A DNA stretch of 64,000 bases from Chryseomicrobium sp. FSL W7-1435 (GTDB taxonomy: Bacteria > Bacillota > Bacilli > Bacillales_A > Planococcaceae), in NCBI RefSeq assembly GCF_038595005.1, contig NZ_CP151997.1, positions 1,860,001 through 1,924,000 on the forward strand, in the 5' to 3' direction. Below are positions 7,337 through 17,086 of the stretch, piece after piece. Each line of letters begins with the position of its first letter. Position 1 is the stretch's first letter. A program made the position numbers and the translations under genes. The notes below the pieces were generated by a model that saw only the letters and a list, made by a program, of their open reading frames with translations, did not search any database and was not told the origin of the DNA.

Positions 7337-8239
7337 ATGAAACATGTACAACTTGGTAAAAGCGATTTGACAATCTCCGAGCTTTCTTTAGGAGCCATGA
7401 CATTACCCGCCACCCAACAAGAAACAGATGCCATTATTCACACCGCTCTGGACGAAGGGATCAACTGGATTGATACTGCGGATCTATATGAGCAAGGTGA
7501 CAATGAAAAGCGTGTAGGAAGAAGCTTAGAAGGTAGACGAGAATTCGTACATCTGTCGACGAAAGTCGGAAATCGTTTTGTCGAAGGAAAAGAAGGTTGG
7601 AATTGGGACCCTAACCCCAAATGGATTGCTGAAGCAGTTGAAAACTCCTTAAATCGTTTACAAACCGATTATATTGACCTTTATCAACTACACGGAGGCA
7701 CAAAGGAAGATGATTGGGACGGGATCATCGAAGTATTTGAGAAACTACAAGATAGAGGCCTGATTCGTCACTATGGTCTATCCTCCATCCGCCCAAATGT
7801 CATTTATCCTTACTTTAACAACAGCCGTGCGATTAGTGTCATGATGCAGTATTCAGGATTAGACCGAAGAGGGGAGGATGTTTTTCCTTTTATAGAAGAA
7901 CATAACCTAGGTCTTCTTGTGCGCGGCGGACAGGCGAAGGGCTTATTGACAGACGCTGCGGTTGAAAAACTTAAAAAAGTTTCTAGCTACGGCAGTTATC
8001 AAGAAAAAGAGTTAGAAGAAACAGTCCATCAGATGAAAAATGCCTTACCAAACCTTGGAGCTGTTAGTTTGCATCATATTCTCCAGCAACCTGCTGTTAG
8101 TTCGGTAGTTATCGGTACTAGTAAATTAAACCAGTTACAGGATTCCCTTCAAAATTACAAACAAGCCGTGACAAAAGCGGAAATTGAGAAGTTTCAATCA
8201 TTTACACACCCTGAATCATTTAAAGAGCATGTCGAATAA
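7337..8239 (+). CDS. yqkF: Aldo/keto reductase (YqkF-like)
   Basis: NAD(P)H-dependent oxidoreductase of the aldo/keto reductase superfamily, probably acting on small aldehydes or ketones; the substrate is not predictable. The 300 residues show the family tetrad: Asp and Tyr in DTADLYEQGDNE, Lys in LSTKVGNRF and His in LYQLHGG. The C-terminal cofactor region is SSVVIGTSKLNQL. A strong AGGAGGAG ribosome binding site precedes the ATG. Its position between nudF and yqkE matches B. subtilis yqkG-yqkF-yqkE. It ends in its own terminator. Confidence 0.9.
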   Translation: MKHVQLGKSDLTISELSLGAMTLPATQQETDAIIHTALDEGINWIDTADLYEQGDNEKRVGRSLEGRREFVHLSTKVGNRFVEGKEGWNWDPNPKWIAEAVENSLNRLQTDYIDLYQLHGGTKEDDWDGIIEVFEKLQDRGLIRHYGLSSIRPNVIYPYFNNSRAISVMMQYSGLDRRGEDVFPFIEEHNLGLLVRGGQAKGLLTDAAVEKLKKVSSYGSYQEKELEETVHQMKNALPNLGAVSLHHILQQPAVSSVVIGTSKLNQLQDSLQNYKQAVTKAEIEKFQSFTHPESFKEHVE

Positions 8240-8258
8240 ATCGACATGCTCCATTTTT
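8225..8258 (+). terminator. Terminator of the aldo/keto reductase gene
   Basis: Perfect 11-bp stem GAGCATGTCGA/TCGACATGCTC with loop ATAAA followed by CATTTTT. The stop codon of the plus-strand gene lies inside the loop and stem. It also sits between the convergent ends of yqkF and yqkE. Confidence 0.85.
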
Positions 8259-8514
8259 AAAATTTGGAACCTTTTTCACCATACTGGTCCAAGAGTTCTT
8301 CAAAACTCATATTTTTTTCTCGTTGTTTTTTTTCGAATAATTTTTTAGCCTGTTCCTCTTCTTCGCGCCTTTGTTGCTCAGCAGTGAGAGAAGATTTGGT
8401 CTCTAGCAACTTTGTAAATACAGATTCTGATAGTTGATCTTTCAAAGTAAGTCGCTCGTCTGACTGTTTAGTGGTCGGTTGAGTAGATTGATTTTGCTTT
8501 CTCTTCTTTTTCAC
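8257..8514 (-). CDS. yqkE: YqkE-like small charged protein (DUF3886)
   Basis: Small cytoplasmic protein of unknown function, 85 residues, rich in Lys, Glu and Gln. It has a predicted long helix (about residues 40-70) and the conserved tail MSFEELLDQYGEKGSKF. The start is GTG at 8514 with AGAGGTG 7 nt upstream. It begins 2 bp after the stop of the thiolase gene, so the two are co-transcribed here. Identification rests on the sequence type and the location next to yqkF. Confidence 0.8.
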   Translation of the reverse strand: MKKKRKQNQSTQPTTKQSDERLTLKDQLSESVFTKLLETKSSLTAEQQRREEEEQAKKLFEKKQREKNMSFEELLDQYGEKGSKF

Positions 8515-8516
8515 TT

Positions 8517-9704
8517 TTATTCACCTCTTGAAACGATGGTAGCTACCCCTTGTCCTCCACCAATACATAAAGTAGCAAGGCCTGTCTTCGCGTCACGCTT
8601 TTTCATTTCGTGTAAAAGAGTGACAAAAATACGAGCACCACTAGCTCCAATTGGGTGACCAAGTGCTATAGCCCCACCATTTACATTTAATTTATCAGCA
8701 TCAAAGTGCAATTCACGATCAACTGCTAATGCTTGAGCTGCAAATGCTTCATTTGCTTCAACTAAATCCATATCTGAAACTGTATAACCTGATTTTTTCA
8801 TTACTTTAGTAACAGCTTCCACTGGACCAATTCCCATGATTGCTGGATCTACACCTGCAGAAGCATTGGCTACAACTGTAGCTAAAATAGGTAAGCCTAG
8901 CTCTTGTGCTTTTTGTTTCGACATAACGATAACTGCTGCTGCCCCATCATTAATACCTGATGCGTTACCTGCCGTGACTGAACCTTCTTTTTTAAATGCC
9001 GCTCGTAGATTGCCTAATTTTTCAGCTGTTGTTCCCTTTTTAGGGTACTCATCAACATTGAAGATGACTGGGTCACCTTTACGCTGTGGAATTTCTACAG
9101 AGACGATTTCTTCCTCAAATTTACCCGCTTCGATTGCGGCAGTTGCACGTTGTTGTGAACGAGCTGCAAACTCATCTTGTTCTTCACGAGTTAATCCATA
9201 GTTCGTACAAAGGTTTTCGGCTGTGACACCCATGTGGTAATCATTAAATGCACACCATAAACCGTCTGTAATCATACTGTCTACAGCTTGTTGATTGCCC
9301 ATACGGTAACCATCTCTTGCTCCCATCAATAAATAAGGAGCTTGACTCATATTTTCCATTCCACCCGCTACCACTATCTCAGCATCTCCTGCTTTAATAG
9401 CTTGAGTCGCTAAATGAACAGCTTTTAATCCAGAGCCGCATACTTTATTAATTGTCATAGCTGGTACTTGCTGAGGCAAACCCGCTAAAATAGATGCTTG
9501 GCGCGCAGGGTTTTGTCCCAGTCCAGCCTGTAACACATTCCCCATTATCACTTCATCGATCTGTTCATTTTGAAGACCGGCACGCTTAATGGCTTCAGCA
9601 ATTACAATTGCACCTAATTTTGTTGCTAGTACGTCTTTTAAAGATCCTTGAAATGAGCCTATAGCTGTTCGGACAGCGCTTACAATAACAACTTCAGTTG
9701 ACAT
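8517..9704 (-). CDS. Acetyl-CoA C-acetyltransferase (thiolase II)
   Basis: Condenses two acetyl-CoA to acetoacetyl-CoA, or cleaves it. The 395 residues contain the acylated cysteine in [11 protein letters not shown] near residue 88, the signature [11 protein letters not shown], the NEAFAAQAL motif, [16 protein letters not shown], and the second active-site cysteine in LCIGGGQG. Length and the short loop fit biosynthetic-type thiolases rather than long-chain FadA. I chose the ATG at 9704 (AGGAGG 8 nt upstream); an in-frame ATG at 9710 is too close. It is divergent from HMG-CoA lyase, suggesting a shared role in ketone-body or leucine carbon flow. Confidence 0.93.
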   Translation of the reverse strand: MSTEVVIVSAVRTAIGSFQGSLKDVLATKLGAIVIAEAIKRAGLQNEQIDEVIMGNVLQAGLGQNPARQASILAGLPQQVPAMTINKVCGSGLKAVHLATQAIKAGDAEIVVAGGMENMSQAPYLLMGARDGYRMGNQQAVDSMITDGLWCAFNDYHMGVTAENLCTNYGLTREEQDEFAARSQQRATAAIEAGKFEEEIVSVEIPQRKGDPVIFNVDEYPKKGTTAEKLGNLRAAFKKEGSVTAGNASGINDGAAAVIVMSKQKAQELGLPILATVVANASAGVDPAIMGIGPVEAVTKVMKKSGYTVSDMDLVEANEAFAAQALAVDRELHFDADKLNVNGGAIALGHPIGASGARIFVTLLHEMKKRDAKTGLATLCIGGGQGVATIVSRGE

Positions 9705-9781
9705 AATCATTTCCTCCTGTTCATCCCTCTTGCGACCTCTCCCTCACTATGCGTAAACTAGTATCAAGGGGGAATGGTTCC

Positions 9782-10642
9782 ATGATTAGTTTACCAAATA
9801 CAGTGACAATTATCGAGGTTGGACCGAGAGATGGTCTGCAAAATGAAAAAAACTATGTAAAAACTGAGCATAAACTAGCCTATATTCGTGCGCTTCAAGC
9901 GGCTGGAATTACTGAAATGGAAGTAACTTCATTTGTATCGCCAAAGTGGGTACCTCAAATGGCAGATGCCAATGAAATTATGGCTAGAATTGATCGTCTT
10001 GGGAAACAATTTGTGTTAACACCTAATGAACGCGGGATGGAAAACGCTAAAACCATGGGTGCTGACCATATAGCAGTTTTTGTGGGTGTCTCTTCAACTT
10101 TTAATCAAAAGAATATTAACAAAACAACTGCTGAAGCTGTAGAACAACTTCGAGCTCCTATAGCTGAACTGCTCAACCACAATATTTTTGTAAGAGCTTG
10201 TATATCAACTGCTTTTTATTGTCCTTATGAAGGCAAACAAGGCATTGATGATGTGATTTCTCTGTGTAGAGAATTTGTCGAAATGGGCGTCCATGAGTTA
10301 AGCGTAGCCGATACTGTCGGCAAGGCCTCTCCACTCGAAAGTTATACCTTATTCTCTTTACTAAAAAAAGAATTTCCTGATACTTTGATTACAGCACACT
10401 TCCATGACACAGAAAAAATGGCACTTGCTAATATCTTTGCCGCTTTACAAGCTGGGGTTGATCGATTTGATAGCTCTGCTGGTGGTCTCGGTGGCTGTCC
10501 GTTTGCACCTGGTGCAACTGGCAATGTCGCAACAGAACGTGTTGTCCATATGCTGCATAGAATGGGTATAGCAACTGGAATTGATGAAGATCTTTTAAAA
10601 GAGGCAGTTGCTGTCATCTCACCGCATGTGTCAATACACTAA
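9782..10642 (+). CDS. Hydroxymethylglutaryl-CoA lyase
   Basis: Cleaves HMG-CoA to acetoacetate and acetyl-CoA, the last step of leucine breakdown (YngG/MvaB type). The 286-residue TIM-barrel protein starts with TIIEVGPRDGLQNEK, the substrate and metal-binding segment. It contains the HMGL signature with catalytic cysteine GGLGGCPFAPGATGN near residue 230 and the metal-binding HFHDTEKMALAN. The ATG at 9782 has AAGGGGG about 9 nt upstream. The other leucine degradation genes are not in the window. It is transcribed away from the thiolase, with yqkD 44 bp downstream. Confidence 0.92.
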   Translation: MISLPNTVTIIEVGPRDGLQNEKNYVKTEHKLAYIRALQAAGITEMEVTSFVSPKWVPQMADANEIMARIDRLGKQFVLTPNERGMENAKTMGADHIAVFVGVSSTFNQKNINKTTAEAVEQLRAPIAELLNHNIFVRACISTAFYCPYEGKQGIDDVISLCREFVEMGVHELSVADTVGKASPLESYTLFSLLKKEFPDTLITAHFHDTEKMALANIFAALQAGVDRFDSSAGGLGGCPFAPGATGNVATERVVHMLHRMGIATGIDEDLLKEAVAVISPHVSIH

Positions 10643-10686
10643 CTTGGGGGTAAAGGGAGGTATCAACATAATCGGAGATGATGAAT

Positions 10687-11631
10687 ATGAAAAAGAGGGT
10701 CATCTTATGGACAAGCTTAGTAACGAGCCTCATCACTGCATTAACGACATTAATTGGATTTGTGGCAACAAATCGGTTGATGTACATTAAACAAAAAGAA
10801 CCTGATTTTATTTTAAATCGAGAAATTTCTGAAAAACGATTAGACCAATCTTGGTATGATGCTATAAAAAAAGAAGAAGTTTGGATTCAATCAAAAAATG
10901 GTTACCAATTGAAATCGATCTTTATTCAACCCCATGATACAAAGAACTATGTCATTATTTGTCATGGTGTAACCGAAAATAAGATTAATTCTTTGCGATT
11001 TGTCCGAATGTTTGAAAGGCTTGGCTATAATAGTGTTATTTATGATCACCGAAGACACGGTGACTCTGGAGGTAAAACCACAAGCTTTGGTCATTATGAA
11101 AAAATGGATTTAGAGGCTGTTGTAGATGCGCTTCGTGAGCGTGTTGGCGATGGTGGAGTTATCGGTATACATGGGGAGTCGATGGGAGCTGCAACCACAT
11201 TACTCTATGCTGGATCGATACGTGATGATGCAGATTTTTATATTTCTGATTGTGCATTCTCTGATTTTGAACGCCAAGTCCATCACGTGATGATGCAAAC
11301 TACACCCATCAGTTCCATGTTAACTGTGCGCCTTGCGAATTTGTTTATGAAATTACGTGAAGGATATACGTTTCGTCTAGTCTCTCCAATCGATGTTGTA
11401 GATCGCATTGAAAAGCCGGTCCTTTTCATTCATTCTAGACCAGATGATTTCATCTTGCCTGACATGGCTCAGGATTTATATGACAAAAAGCCAGGTGCCA
11501 AAGAGCTGAAATTTTTCGATAAAGGTGCCCATGCCAAATCTTTTAATGAAAACCCTGAAGAATATGAAATGACGGTACTAGATTTCTTAATTAAATATCA
11601 CCTTTATACAAACGAAAAGCAGCTCAATTGA
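10687..11631 (+). CDS. yqkD: Membrane-anchored alpha/beta hydrolase (YqkD-like)
   Basis: Serine hydrolase of unknown substrate. An N-terminal hydrophobic helix (about residues 5-28) anchors it or acts as an uncleaved signal. The hydrolase domain follows with YDHRRHGDSGGKTTS, nucleophile elbow GIHGESMGAAT (Ser in GESMG), acid region HSRPDDFI and C-terminal histidine in DKGAHAKS. It aligns closely with B. subtilis YqkD, especially HGVTENK and YDHRRHG. Several in-frame ATGs (10678, 10681, 10687) compete; 10687 has the best distance (9 nt) from GGAG. Probable terminal gene of the lyase transcript. Confidence 0.85.
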   Translation: MKKRVILWTSLVTSLITALTTLIGFVATNRLMYIKQKEPDFILNREISEKRLDQSWYDAIKKEEVWIQSKNGYQLKSIFIQPHDTKNYVIICHGVTENKINSLRFVRMFERLGYNSVIYDHRRHGDSGGKTTSFGHYEKMDLEAVVDALRERVGDGGVIGIHGESMGAATTLLYAGSIRDDADFYISDCAFSDFERQVHHVMMQTTPISSMLTVRLANLFMKLREGYTFRLVSPIDVVDRIEKPVLFIHSRPDDFILPDMAQDLYDKKPGAKELKFFDKGAHAKSFNENPEEYEMTVLDFLIKYHLYTNEKQLN

Positions 11632-11640
11632 GCTGCTTTT
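11615..11640. terminator. Bidirectional terminator between yqkD and yneF
   Basis: A perfectly self-complementary 26-mer: 13-bp arms whose centre is CAATTG, starting AAAAGC and ending GCTTTT. It gives A-stem-T structure on both strands. The yqkD stop codon is inside it and the yneF stop codon overlaps its right edge. Confidence 0.85.
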
Positions 11641-11875
11641 ACTTTTGTTTACCTGGTTTAGTTTGAACACGGTTCATTTGAGCCATCATTTGTTTCACTT
11701 GCTTCTCAGATGGTTTACGTCCCATTTGGGCCATCATCATACGAAGCATTTGTTCATTGATTGGCGGATTATCTTTTAGATATTTCATCATATATTGACG
11801 TGCTGCGAAAAATCCTCCAACAAGACCGAGAATAAGAGCAACGATAATCAACGTAATCGCAAGTGCTAAATTCAT
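11639..11875 (-). CDS. yneF: YneF family small membrane protein (UPF0154)
   Basis: 78-residue protein with one N-terminal membrane helix (about residues 2-24, [20 protein letters not shown]) and a cytoplasmic tail with the family signature [24 protein letters not shown]. Function is unknown. The ATG at 11875 lies 9 nt after AAGGAGG; an in-frame ATG at 11884 directly abuts the ribosome binding site. It lies downstream of tkt as in B. subtilis but is separated from it by a strong terminator, so it probably has its own promoter. Confidence 0.9.
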   Translation of the reverse strand: MNLALAITLIIVALILGLVGGFFAARQYMMKYLKDNPPINEQMLRMMMAQMGRKPSEKQVKQMMAQMNRVQTKPGKQK

Positions 11876-11979
11876 GTATGTCATCCTCCTTTGCTGGCTA
11901 ATCGACGTGTCTCAGACACCATTCACTAGTATACTACATCTTTCCCATGATTGACTAGAGTCAGAAAAAAAGAGACTCC

Positions 11980-12033
11980 TAAAAAGAAAGTCAGCATCTT
12001 CCCATGATTAATCTCTAGAGAAGATGCTGACTT
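11980..12033 (-). terminator. Terminator of tkt
   Basis: On the minus strand a 14-bp perfect stem (AAGTCAGCATCTTC with GAAGATGCTGACTT), an 18-nt loop and then TTCTTTTT. Part of the loop and stem is repeated imperfectly at 11935-11965. Confidence 0.85.
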
Positions 12034-12064
12034 ATTTAATTAAATTTCATTCAATTTTTTTGTA

Positions 12065-14053
12065 TTAGTTAAGTTCTTGGAAGCGTTTTGCTACATTGGT
12101 AGCTGTAAATCCGAACTCTTCCATGATTTTTTCGCCTGGTGCACTAGCTCCAAAACGATCAATCGCAAGAACATCTCCATCAAAACCAACATATTTGTGC
12201 CAGCCTAATGATGCACCCATTTCAATTGCTAAACGTTTAGTAATTGAACGTGGAAGTACTGATTCTTTATAGGCAGCATCTTGTTGTTCGAAACGGTCCC
12301 AAGATGGCATGGAAACTACAGATACTTCTACACCTTGTTGTTTTAACACTTTTTGTGCTTCAACCGCTAGACTAACTTCAGATCCTGAAGCCAATAAAAG
12401 TCCAGTAGGGTTGTCACCTGCTGATACTACATACGCCCCTTTGGCAACTCCTTCAGAAGCTCCAGATACAGTCCCTTCAAGGACAGGTAAATTCTGACGA
12501 GATAGCACCAGTAGAGTTGGCGTATCTGTTGACTCCACAGCTAATTGCCACGCTTCTTGCGTTTCAACTGCATCTGCAGGACGAATGATAGACAAACCTG
12601 GCATTGCACGCAGAGAAGCTAACTGTTCTACAGGTTCATGCGTTGGTCCGTCTTCCCCTACTGCAATGCTGTCATGCGTGAATACATAAGTGACAGGTAA
12701 GTTCATAAGAGCAGAGAGACGAATGGCTGGACGAACGTAATCGCTGAATACGAAGAATGTTCCACCGAACACTGTTAAACCACCGTGTAAGGCCATCCCA
12801 TTTAATGCTGCTCCCATAGCGAATTCACGGACACCGAACCAAATATTTTTCCCGTCATAGCTGTCAGCTGAGAAATCACCAACACCTTTGATAGTTGTTT
12901 TATTTGAACCGGCTAAATCGGCACTACCACCAAAGAATGATGGAAGATTTTTAGCGATGGCATTAATTGCTTCACCTGATGCTGAACGAGTTGCTACTGA
13001 AGCTCCAACTTCATACGTTGGTTTTACAGCATCCCAATCGATTGAGAATGTGCCATCGATTGCATGTTTCAACTGGCTAGCAAGATCTGCGTTTTGTGAT
13101 GTAAACTGTGTAAATAAGTCGTTCCACTTCGCTTCTTCTTCTGCACCTAGTTTGTCAGTAGCTTCTTTAAATGTTGCATAGACTGTGTCGTCCACATAGA
13201 AGTCTTCTTCGAATGTCCACTTGTATGCTTCTTTAACTAGTTTCGTTTCATCAGCACCCATAGGAGCACCGTGAGCATCAGCTTTACCTGAACGATTTGG
13301 AGAACCGAAACCGATAACAGTTTTCACTTCAATAATAGTAGGACGGTCTGATGTCTTAGCTTGTGCAATTGCTTGATCAATAGCCTCTACATCATTTCCA
13401 TCTTCTACGTATAGATAGTTCCATCCATAAGATTCAAAGCGCATTTTAACGGACTCTGAAAATGATTTATTTAAATCTCCATCGAGTGAGATATCATTGC
13501 TATCATACAAGACCACTAATTTCTTTAGCTTTAAGTGCCCTGCTAATGAGATAGCCTCTGCAGCTACACCCTCCATCAAGTCACCGTCACCACAAAGAGC
13601 ATACGTATAGTGGTCAACAATGTCATGAGTCGTATTGTACGTTGCGGCTAGATGAGCTTCTGCCATTGCCATACCGACAGCCATACCAATTCCTTGTCCT
13701 AAAGGTCCTGTAGTTGCTTCAACACCATCTGTATGGCCGAATTCTGGATGCCCAGGTGTTTTAGAGTCCCATTGACGGAATTTCTTGATTTCTTCCATTG
13801 GTAGATCATAGCCACTCAAGTGAAGTAAGCTATAAAGTAGCATAGAACCATGACCAGCTGAAAGAACAAAGCGGTCTCTGTTGAACCAGTTAGGATTTGA
13901 CGGGTTATGTCGTAAATGACGAGTCCAAAGAGTGTAAGCCATAGGTGCTGCCCCCATTGGTAATCCCGGGTGGCCAGAGTTGGCTTTATCAATCGCGTCA
14001 ATTGATAGTGTACGAATGGTACTGATTGCTAATAAATCTTTTTCTGCTTGCAT
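12065..14053 (-). CDS. tkt: Transketolase
   Basis: Thiamine-diphosphate enzyme transferring two-carbon units between sugar phosphates in the pentose phosphate pathway. 662 residues, the usual length. Visible motifs are [16 protein letters not shown] at the N-terminus, the ThDP/Mg motif [33 protein letters not shown], and the pyrimidine-domain segment [17 protein letters not shown] chose the ATG at 14053, 9 nt after GAGAGG; an in-frame ATG at 14062 abuts the ribosome binding site. A sigma-A promoter lies just upstream and a terminator follows, so it is probably monocistronic. Confidence 0.97.
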   Translation of the reverse strand: MQAEKDLLAISTIRTLSIDAIDKANSGHPGLPMGAAPMAYTLWTRHLRHNPSNPNWFNRDRFVLSAGHGSMLLYSLLHLSGYDLPMEEIKKFRQWDSKTPGHPEFGHTDGVEATTGPLGQGIGMAVGMAMAEAHLAATYNTTHDIVDHYTYALCGDGDLMEGVAAEAISLAGHLKLKKLVVLYDSNDISLDGDLNKSFSESVKMRFESYGWNYLYVEDGNDVEAIDQAIAQAKTSDRPTIIEVKTVIGFGSPNRSGKADAHGAPMGADETKLVKEAYKWTFEEDFYVDDTVYATFKEATDKLGAEEEAKWNDLFTQFTSQNADLASQLKHAIDGTFSIDWDAVKPTYEVGASVATRSASGEAINAIAKNLPSFFGGSADLAGSNKTTIKGVGDFSADSYDGKNIWFGVREFAMGAALNGMALHGGLTVFGGTFFVFSDYVRPAIRLSALMNLPVTYVFTHDSIAVGEDGPTHEPVEQLASLRAMPGLSIIRPADAVETQEAWQLAVESTDTPTLLVLSRQNLPVLEGTVSGASEGVAKGAYVVSAGDNPTGLLLASGSEVSLAVEAQKVLKQQGVEVSVVSMPSWDRFEQQDAAYKESVLPRSITKRLAIEMGASLGWHKYVGFDGDVLAIDRFGASAPGEKIMEEFGFTATNVAKRFQELN

Positions 14054-14086
14054 GAACGACATCCTCTCGATTTTAATTACTCTCTT

Positions 14087-14115
14087 AGTGTAGTAAACCT
14101 TTGCTGTTCTAGCAA
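14087..14115 (-). promoter_or_regulatory. Probable sigma-A promoter of tkt
   Basis: On the minus strand TTGCTA (14110-14115) and TACACT (14087-14092) are 17 bp apart, with about 33 bp to the tkt start codon. Confidence 0.5.
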
Positions 14116-14124
14116 CTACTTCTA

Positions 14125-14358
14125 CTAGTTCAGACGGTTATTATGCTTTGCTTGTTTAACTTTATCAGGAGTGACATCATTTCCTTCAGGGTCAACAATT
14201 TTAACATTTTCGATAGTTTTTCTCATAGTAGAACGAAACGTTTCTAGGTACTCTTTGCGCAGGGCAGTTTGTTCCTTCGCTTCTACCTCTGTTAATTTGT
14301 TTGTTTTCGATTTATTAGAAAGTTCACTTATACGAGCGAGTTTTTCTGGACTTAACAT
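14125..14358 (-). CDS. ynzC: YnzC family small cytoplasmic protein (DUF896)
   Basis: 77-residue helical protein. Its N-terminal helical hairpin [20 protein letters not shown] and the segment [16 protein letters not shown] are characteristic of DUF896/YnzC, which in B. subtilis is the third gene of the SOS-induced yneA-yneB-ynzC operon. The ATG is preceded by AAGGAGG. It follows yneB across a terminator-like hairpin, so SOS control of ynzC here would need readthrough. Molecular function is unknown. Confidence 0.92.
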   Translation of the reverse strand: MLSPEKLARISELSNKSKTNKLTEVEAKEQTALRKEYLETFRSTMRKTIENVKIVDPEGNDVTPDKVKQAKHNNRLN

Positions 14359-14410
14359 GATATTCCTCCTTGCTTTCTATTACACGATAGGAGAATTTGT
14401 TGAAAAGTGC

Positions 14411-14440
14411 AAGAAAAAAGGCATTCCTAAGCGGAATACC

Positions 14441-14441
<1 letters not shown>
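14411..14441 (-). terminator. Terminator of the yneA-yneB operon
   Basis: On the minus strand AGGTATTCC/GGAATGCCT (one mismatch) with a 5-nt loop is followed by TTTTTT. It starts at the yneB stop codon. Confidence 0.8.
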
Positions 14442-15399
<958 letters not shown>

Positions 15400-15415
15400 G
15401 TATAATCACTCCTTA

Positions 15416-15429
15416 AGAATGTATGTTCG
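15416..15429. promoter_or_regulatory. LexA box A (yneA leader)
   Basis: AGAAT-GTAT-GTTCG fits the Gram-positive SOS box CGAAC-N4-GTTCG with two mismatches in the left half. It lies just downstream of the predicted yneA transcription start. Confidence 0.6.
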
Positions 15430-15442
15430 TATTTGTATATTC

Positions 15443-15472
15443 ATCATAATACGAACACACGTTTCTTGTCAA
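15443..15472 (-). promoter_or_regulatory. Sigma-A promoter of yneA
   Basis: On the minus strand TTGACA (15467-15472) and TATGAT (15443-15448) are 18 bp apart. LexA box B lies entirely within the spacer. Confidence 0.65.
15452..15465. promoter_or_regulatory. LexA box B (between yneA promoter hexamers)
   Basis: CGAAC-ACAC-GTTTC matches CGAAC-N4-GTTCG with one mismatch. Its position inside the yneA spacer would block RNA polymerase directly. Confidence 0.75.
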
Positions 15473-15480
15473 ACCATTTT

Positions 15481-15494
15481 AGAACCTATGTTTG
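15481..15494. promoter_or_regulatory. LexA box C (lexA promoter)
   Basis: AGAAC-CTAT-GTTTG fits the SOS box with two mismatches and overlaps the lexA -35 hexamer, consistent with autorepression. Confidence 0.65.
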
Positions 15495-15520
15495 CATTTC
15501 ATATGTCCAAATGCTATACT
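15492..15520 (+). promoter_or_regulatory. Sigma-A promoter of lexA
   Basis: TTGCAT (15492-15497) and TATACT (15515-15520) with a 17-bp spacer, about 41 bp before the lexA ATG. Confidence 0.65.
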
Positions 15521-15561
15521 TTAGATATGAAATAAGGATCGTGATTTGGAGGGGAACCCTA

Positions 15562-16185
15562 ATGAGAAAGGCTTCAAAGAGACAAGAAGATATTTTAGCT
15601 TTCATAAAAGAAGAAGTACGTAAAAAAGGATATCCGCCTTCCGTTCGTGAAATTGGTGAGGCTGTCGGGCTTGCTTCTAGCTCAACTGTTCATGGTCACC
15701 TTGCTCGCCTGGAAAGCAAAGGACTTATTCGAAGAGATCCAACTAAACCACGTGCTATTGAAATTTTAGAAGATGAGCAATTACAAGATATTTCACCTGC
15801 ATCTGTCTTACAAGTACCTTTAGTAGGTAAAGTAACGGCCGGGCAACCTATCACAGCCATCGAAAACATTGAAGAATTCTTCCCGCTTCCAACTACGTTC
15901 GGAACAGTGGATGATCAATTATTCATGCTGGAGATTATGGGAGATAGTATGATTGAAGCCGGAATTTTGAATGGAGATCATGTTGTCGTTAAACAACAAA
16001 ATTCGGCAAATAACGGGGATATCGTTGTTGCTATGACTGAAGATGACGAAGCAACCGTGAAACGTTTCTTTAAAGAGAAAAACTATTTTAGACTACAACC
16101 TGAAAATTCATCTCTCGAACCGATCATCGTCGATCGAGTTAGCATTTTAGGTAAGGTTGTGGGTGTGTACCGCCATATTCATTAA
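15562..16185 (+). CDS. lexA: LexA repressor
   Basis: SOS master repressor; RecA filaments stimulate its self-cleavage. The 207-residue product starts [15 protein letters not shown]. It has an N-terminal winged helix-turn-helix ([20 protein letters not shown]), the cleavage site Ala93-Gly94 in VTAGQP, and the serine-lysine dyad Ser129 (GDSM) and Lys167 (ATVKRFF). The reading frame extends upstream, but ATG 15562 follows GGAGGGG and matches family length. It is divergent from yneA with three LexA-type boxes between them, and is followed at once by a terminator. Confidence 0.97.
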   Translation: MRKASKRQEDILAFIKEEVRKKGYPPSVREIGEAVGLASSSTVHGHLARLESKGLIRRDPTKPRAIEILEDEQLQDISPASVLQVPLVGKVTAGQPITAIENIEEFFPLPTTFGTVDDQLFMLEIMGDSMIEAGILNGDHVVVKQQNSANNGDIVVAMTEDDEATVKRFFKEKNYFRLQPENSSLEPIIVDRVSILGKVVGVYRHIH

Positions 16186-16222
16186 AAAACTTCGCTGGAT
16201 TTTCCTCCAGCGAAGTTTTTTT
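16184..16222 (+). terminator. Terminator of lexA
   Basis: 16-bp perfect stem starting AAAAAACTTCGCTGGA with its complement ending in TTTTTT; the lexA stop codon overlaps its 5' edge. Confidence 0.9.
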
Positions 16223-16249
16223 GTTATGAATAAATGTGCAAAGTGTGTT

Positions 16250-16398
16250 TCAGTCTTCACTCTTCTTCATTTCTGTTGCCATTTTCAAGATGATGAGTGC
16301 AGCTAAGCATATAATTGCAATACCGATATCAAGGATTGAATCTCCATTGAACCATGAATCAATAGCCGTCACGATAAACACCACCATCAATAAAAAAT
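16250..16398 (-). pseudogene. C-terminal remnant of a small membrane protein, cut by the IS fragment
   Basis: Reading leftward from about 16398 to a TGA at 16250, a continuous frame encodes about 49 residues. There are two hydrophobic stretches, FLLMVVFIVTAI and ILDIGIAIICLAALIIL, and a charged tail KMATEMKKSED. No ribosome binding site or proper N-terminus is visible. The frame runs directly into transposase sequence, so the 5' part of the gene was probably lost when the IS inserted or a deletion followed. The family is not recognised. An intact 45-residue product from the internal ATG cannot be excluded. Confidence 0.5.
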
Positions 16399-17043
16399 AA
16401 GCACTATAAGTTGGCAGCAAATCGGAATACCGTTCAGAAAATCATGCAAAAGTACAATCTCCAGTGTCGTATCAAGCCTAAACGAAAATGGAGATCTCAG
16501 GGTGAGAGCATCATAATAGCTCCAGACCTTCTTAAGCGCGACTTCACGGCAAGTGCACCGAACAAGAAATGGGTGACGGACATCACCTATATCCAATATG
16601 GCAGCACTACGAAATACCTCTCAACAATCATGGATCTATTCAATAATGAAATCGTTGCCTACAAGTTATACGACCATCAACAGACGCCGCTCGTCATAGA
16701 TACCTTAATGGAAGCATTGGAACACCGTAGTAGCCCCGATGGGGTCATCATACACTCGGATCAAGGAAGTGTATATACTTCGTATGCCTACCAGGACTTC
16801 GTCAAGAAGAATGATCTGATAAGCAGTATGTCCCGGAGGGGAAACTGTTGGGATAATGCGGTGATTGAATCGTTTCATTCAAACCTAAAGTCAGAGGAGT
16901 TCCAGTATGTTAAATTCAATTCGTTAGGGAACCATGAGGTCACTGAGCGGATTAGAGACTATTTAAATTATTATAACGAAGAGCGTATCCAAGAAAAATT
17001 AGGCTACCTGACACCAATGAAATATGGTGTAAAGGCAGCCTAA
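16396..17043 (+). pseudogene. IS3-family transposase OrfB, 5'-truncated
   Basis: DDE/rve-type transposase of the IS3 family (IS150-like). Starting at KLAANRNTVQKIMQKYNL, the frame holds the end of the HTH_21 segment and the full integrase core. The catalytic residues are the first Asp in KKWVTDITYIQ, the second Asp in IIHSDQGSVYTS, and Glu in CWDNAVIESFHSNLKSE. The C-terminus LGYLTPMKYGVKAA is normal. About the first 70-80 residues of OrfB and all of OrfA are absent. A TTG at 16411 could be read as a start, but no ribosome binding site precedes it. Confidence 0.85.
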
Positions 17044-17080
17044 TCAAGATGTTTTATATGTGTCTCATATCGCTAGGTCA
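16396..17080 (+). mobile_element. 3' part of an IS3-family insertion sequence
   Basis: Contains the C-terminal two thirds of an orfB transposase and ends at 17080 with a probable right terminal repeat (read inward TGACCTAGCGATATGAGACA). The left end, orfA and the start of orfB are missing, so the copy cannot move by itself. It abuts a truncated membrane gene on the left and an integrase remnant on the right. The exact left junction is uncertain within about 10 bp. Confidence 0.75.
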
Positions 17081-17086
17081 GTCTAA

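Noticed and set aside
10608-10790. Short plus-strand frame between HMG-CoA lyase and yqkD
   Set aside because: It overlaps both neighbours in a different frame and resembles no protein.
16387-16596. Minus-strand 69-codon frame opposite the transposase
   Set aside because: Shadow of the IS3 transposase; the truncated membrane gene nearby uses a different frame.
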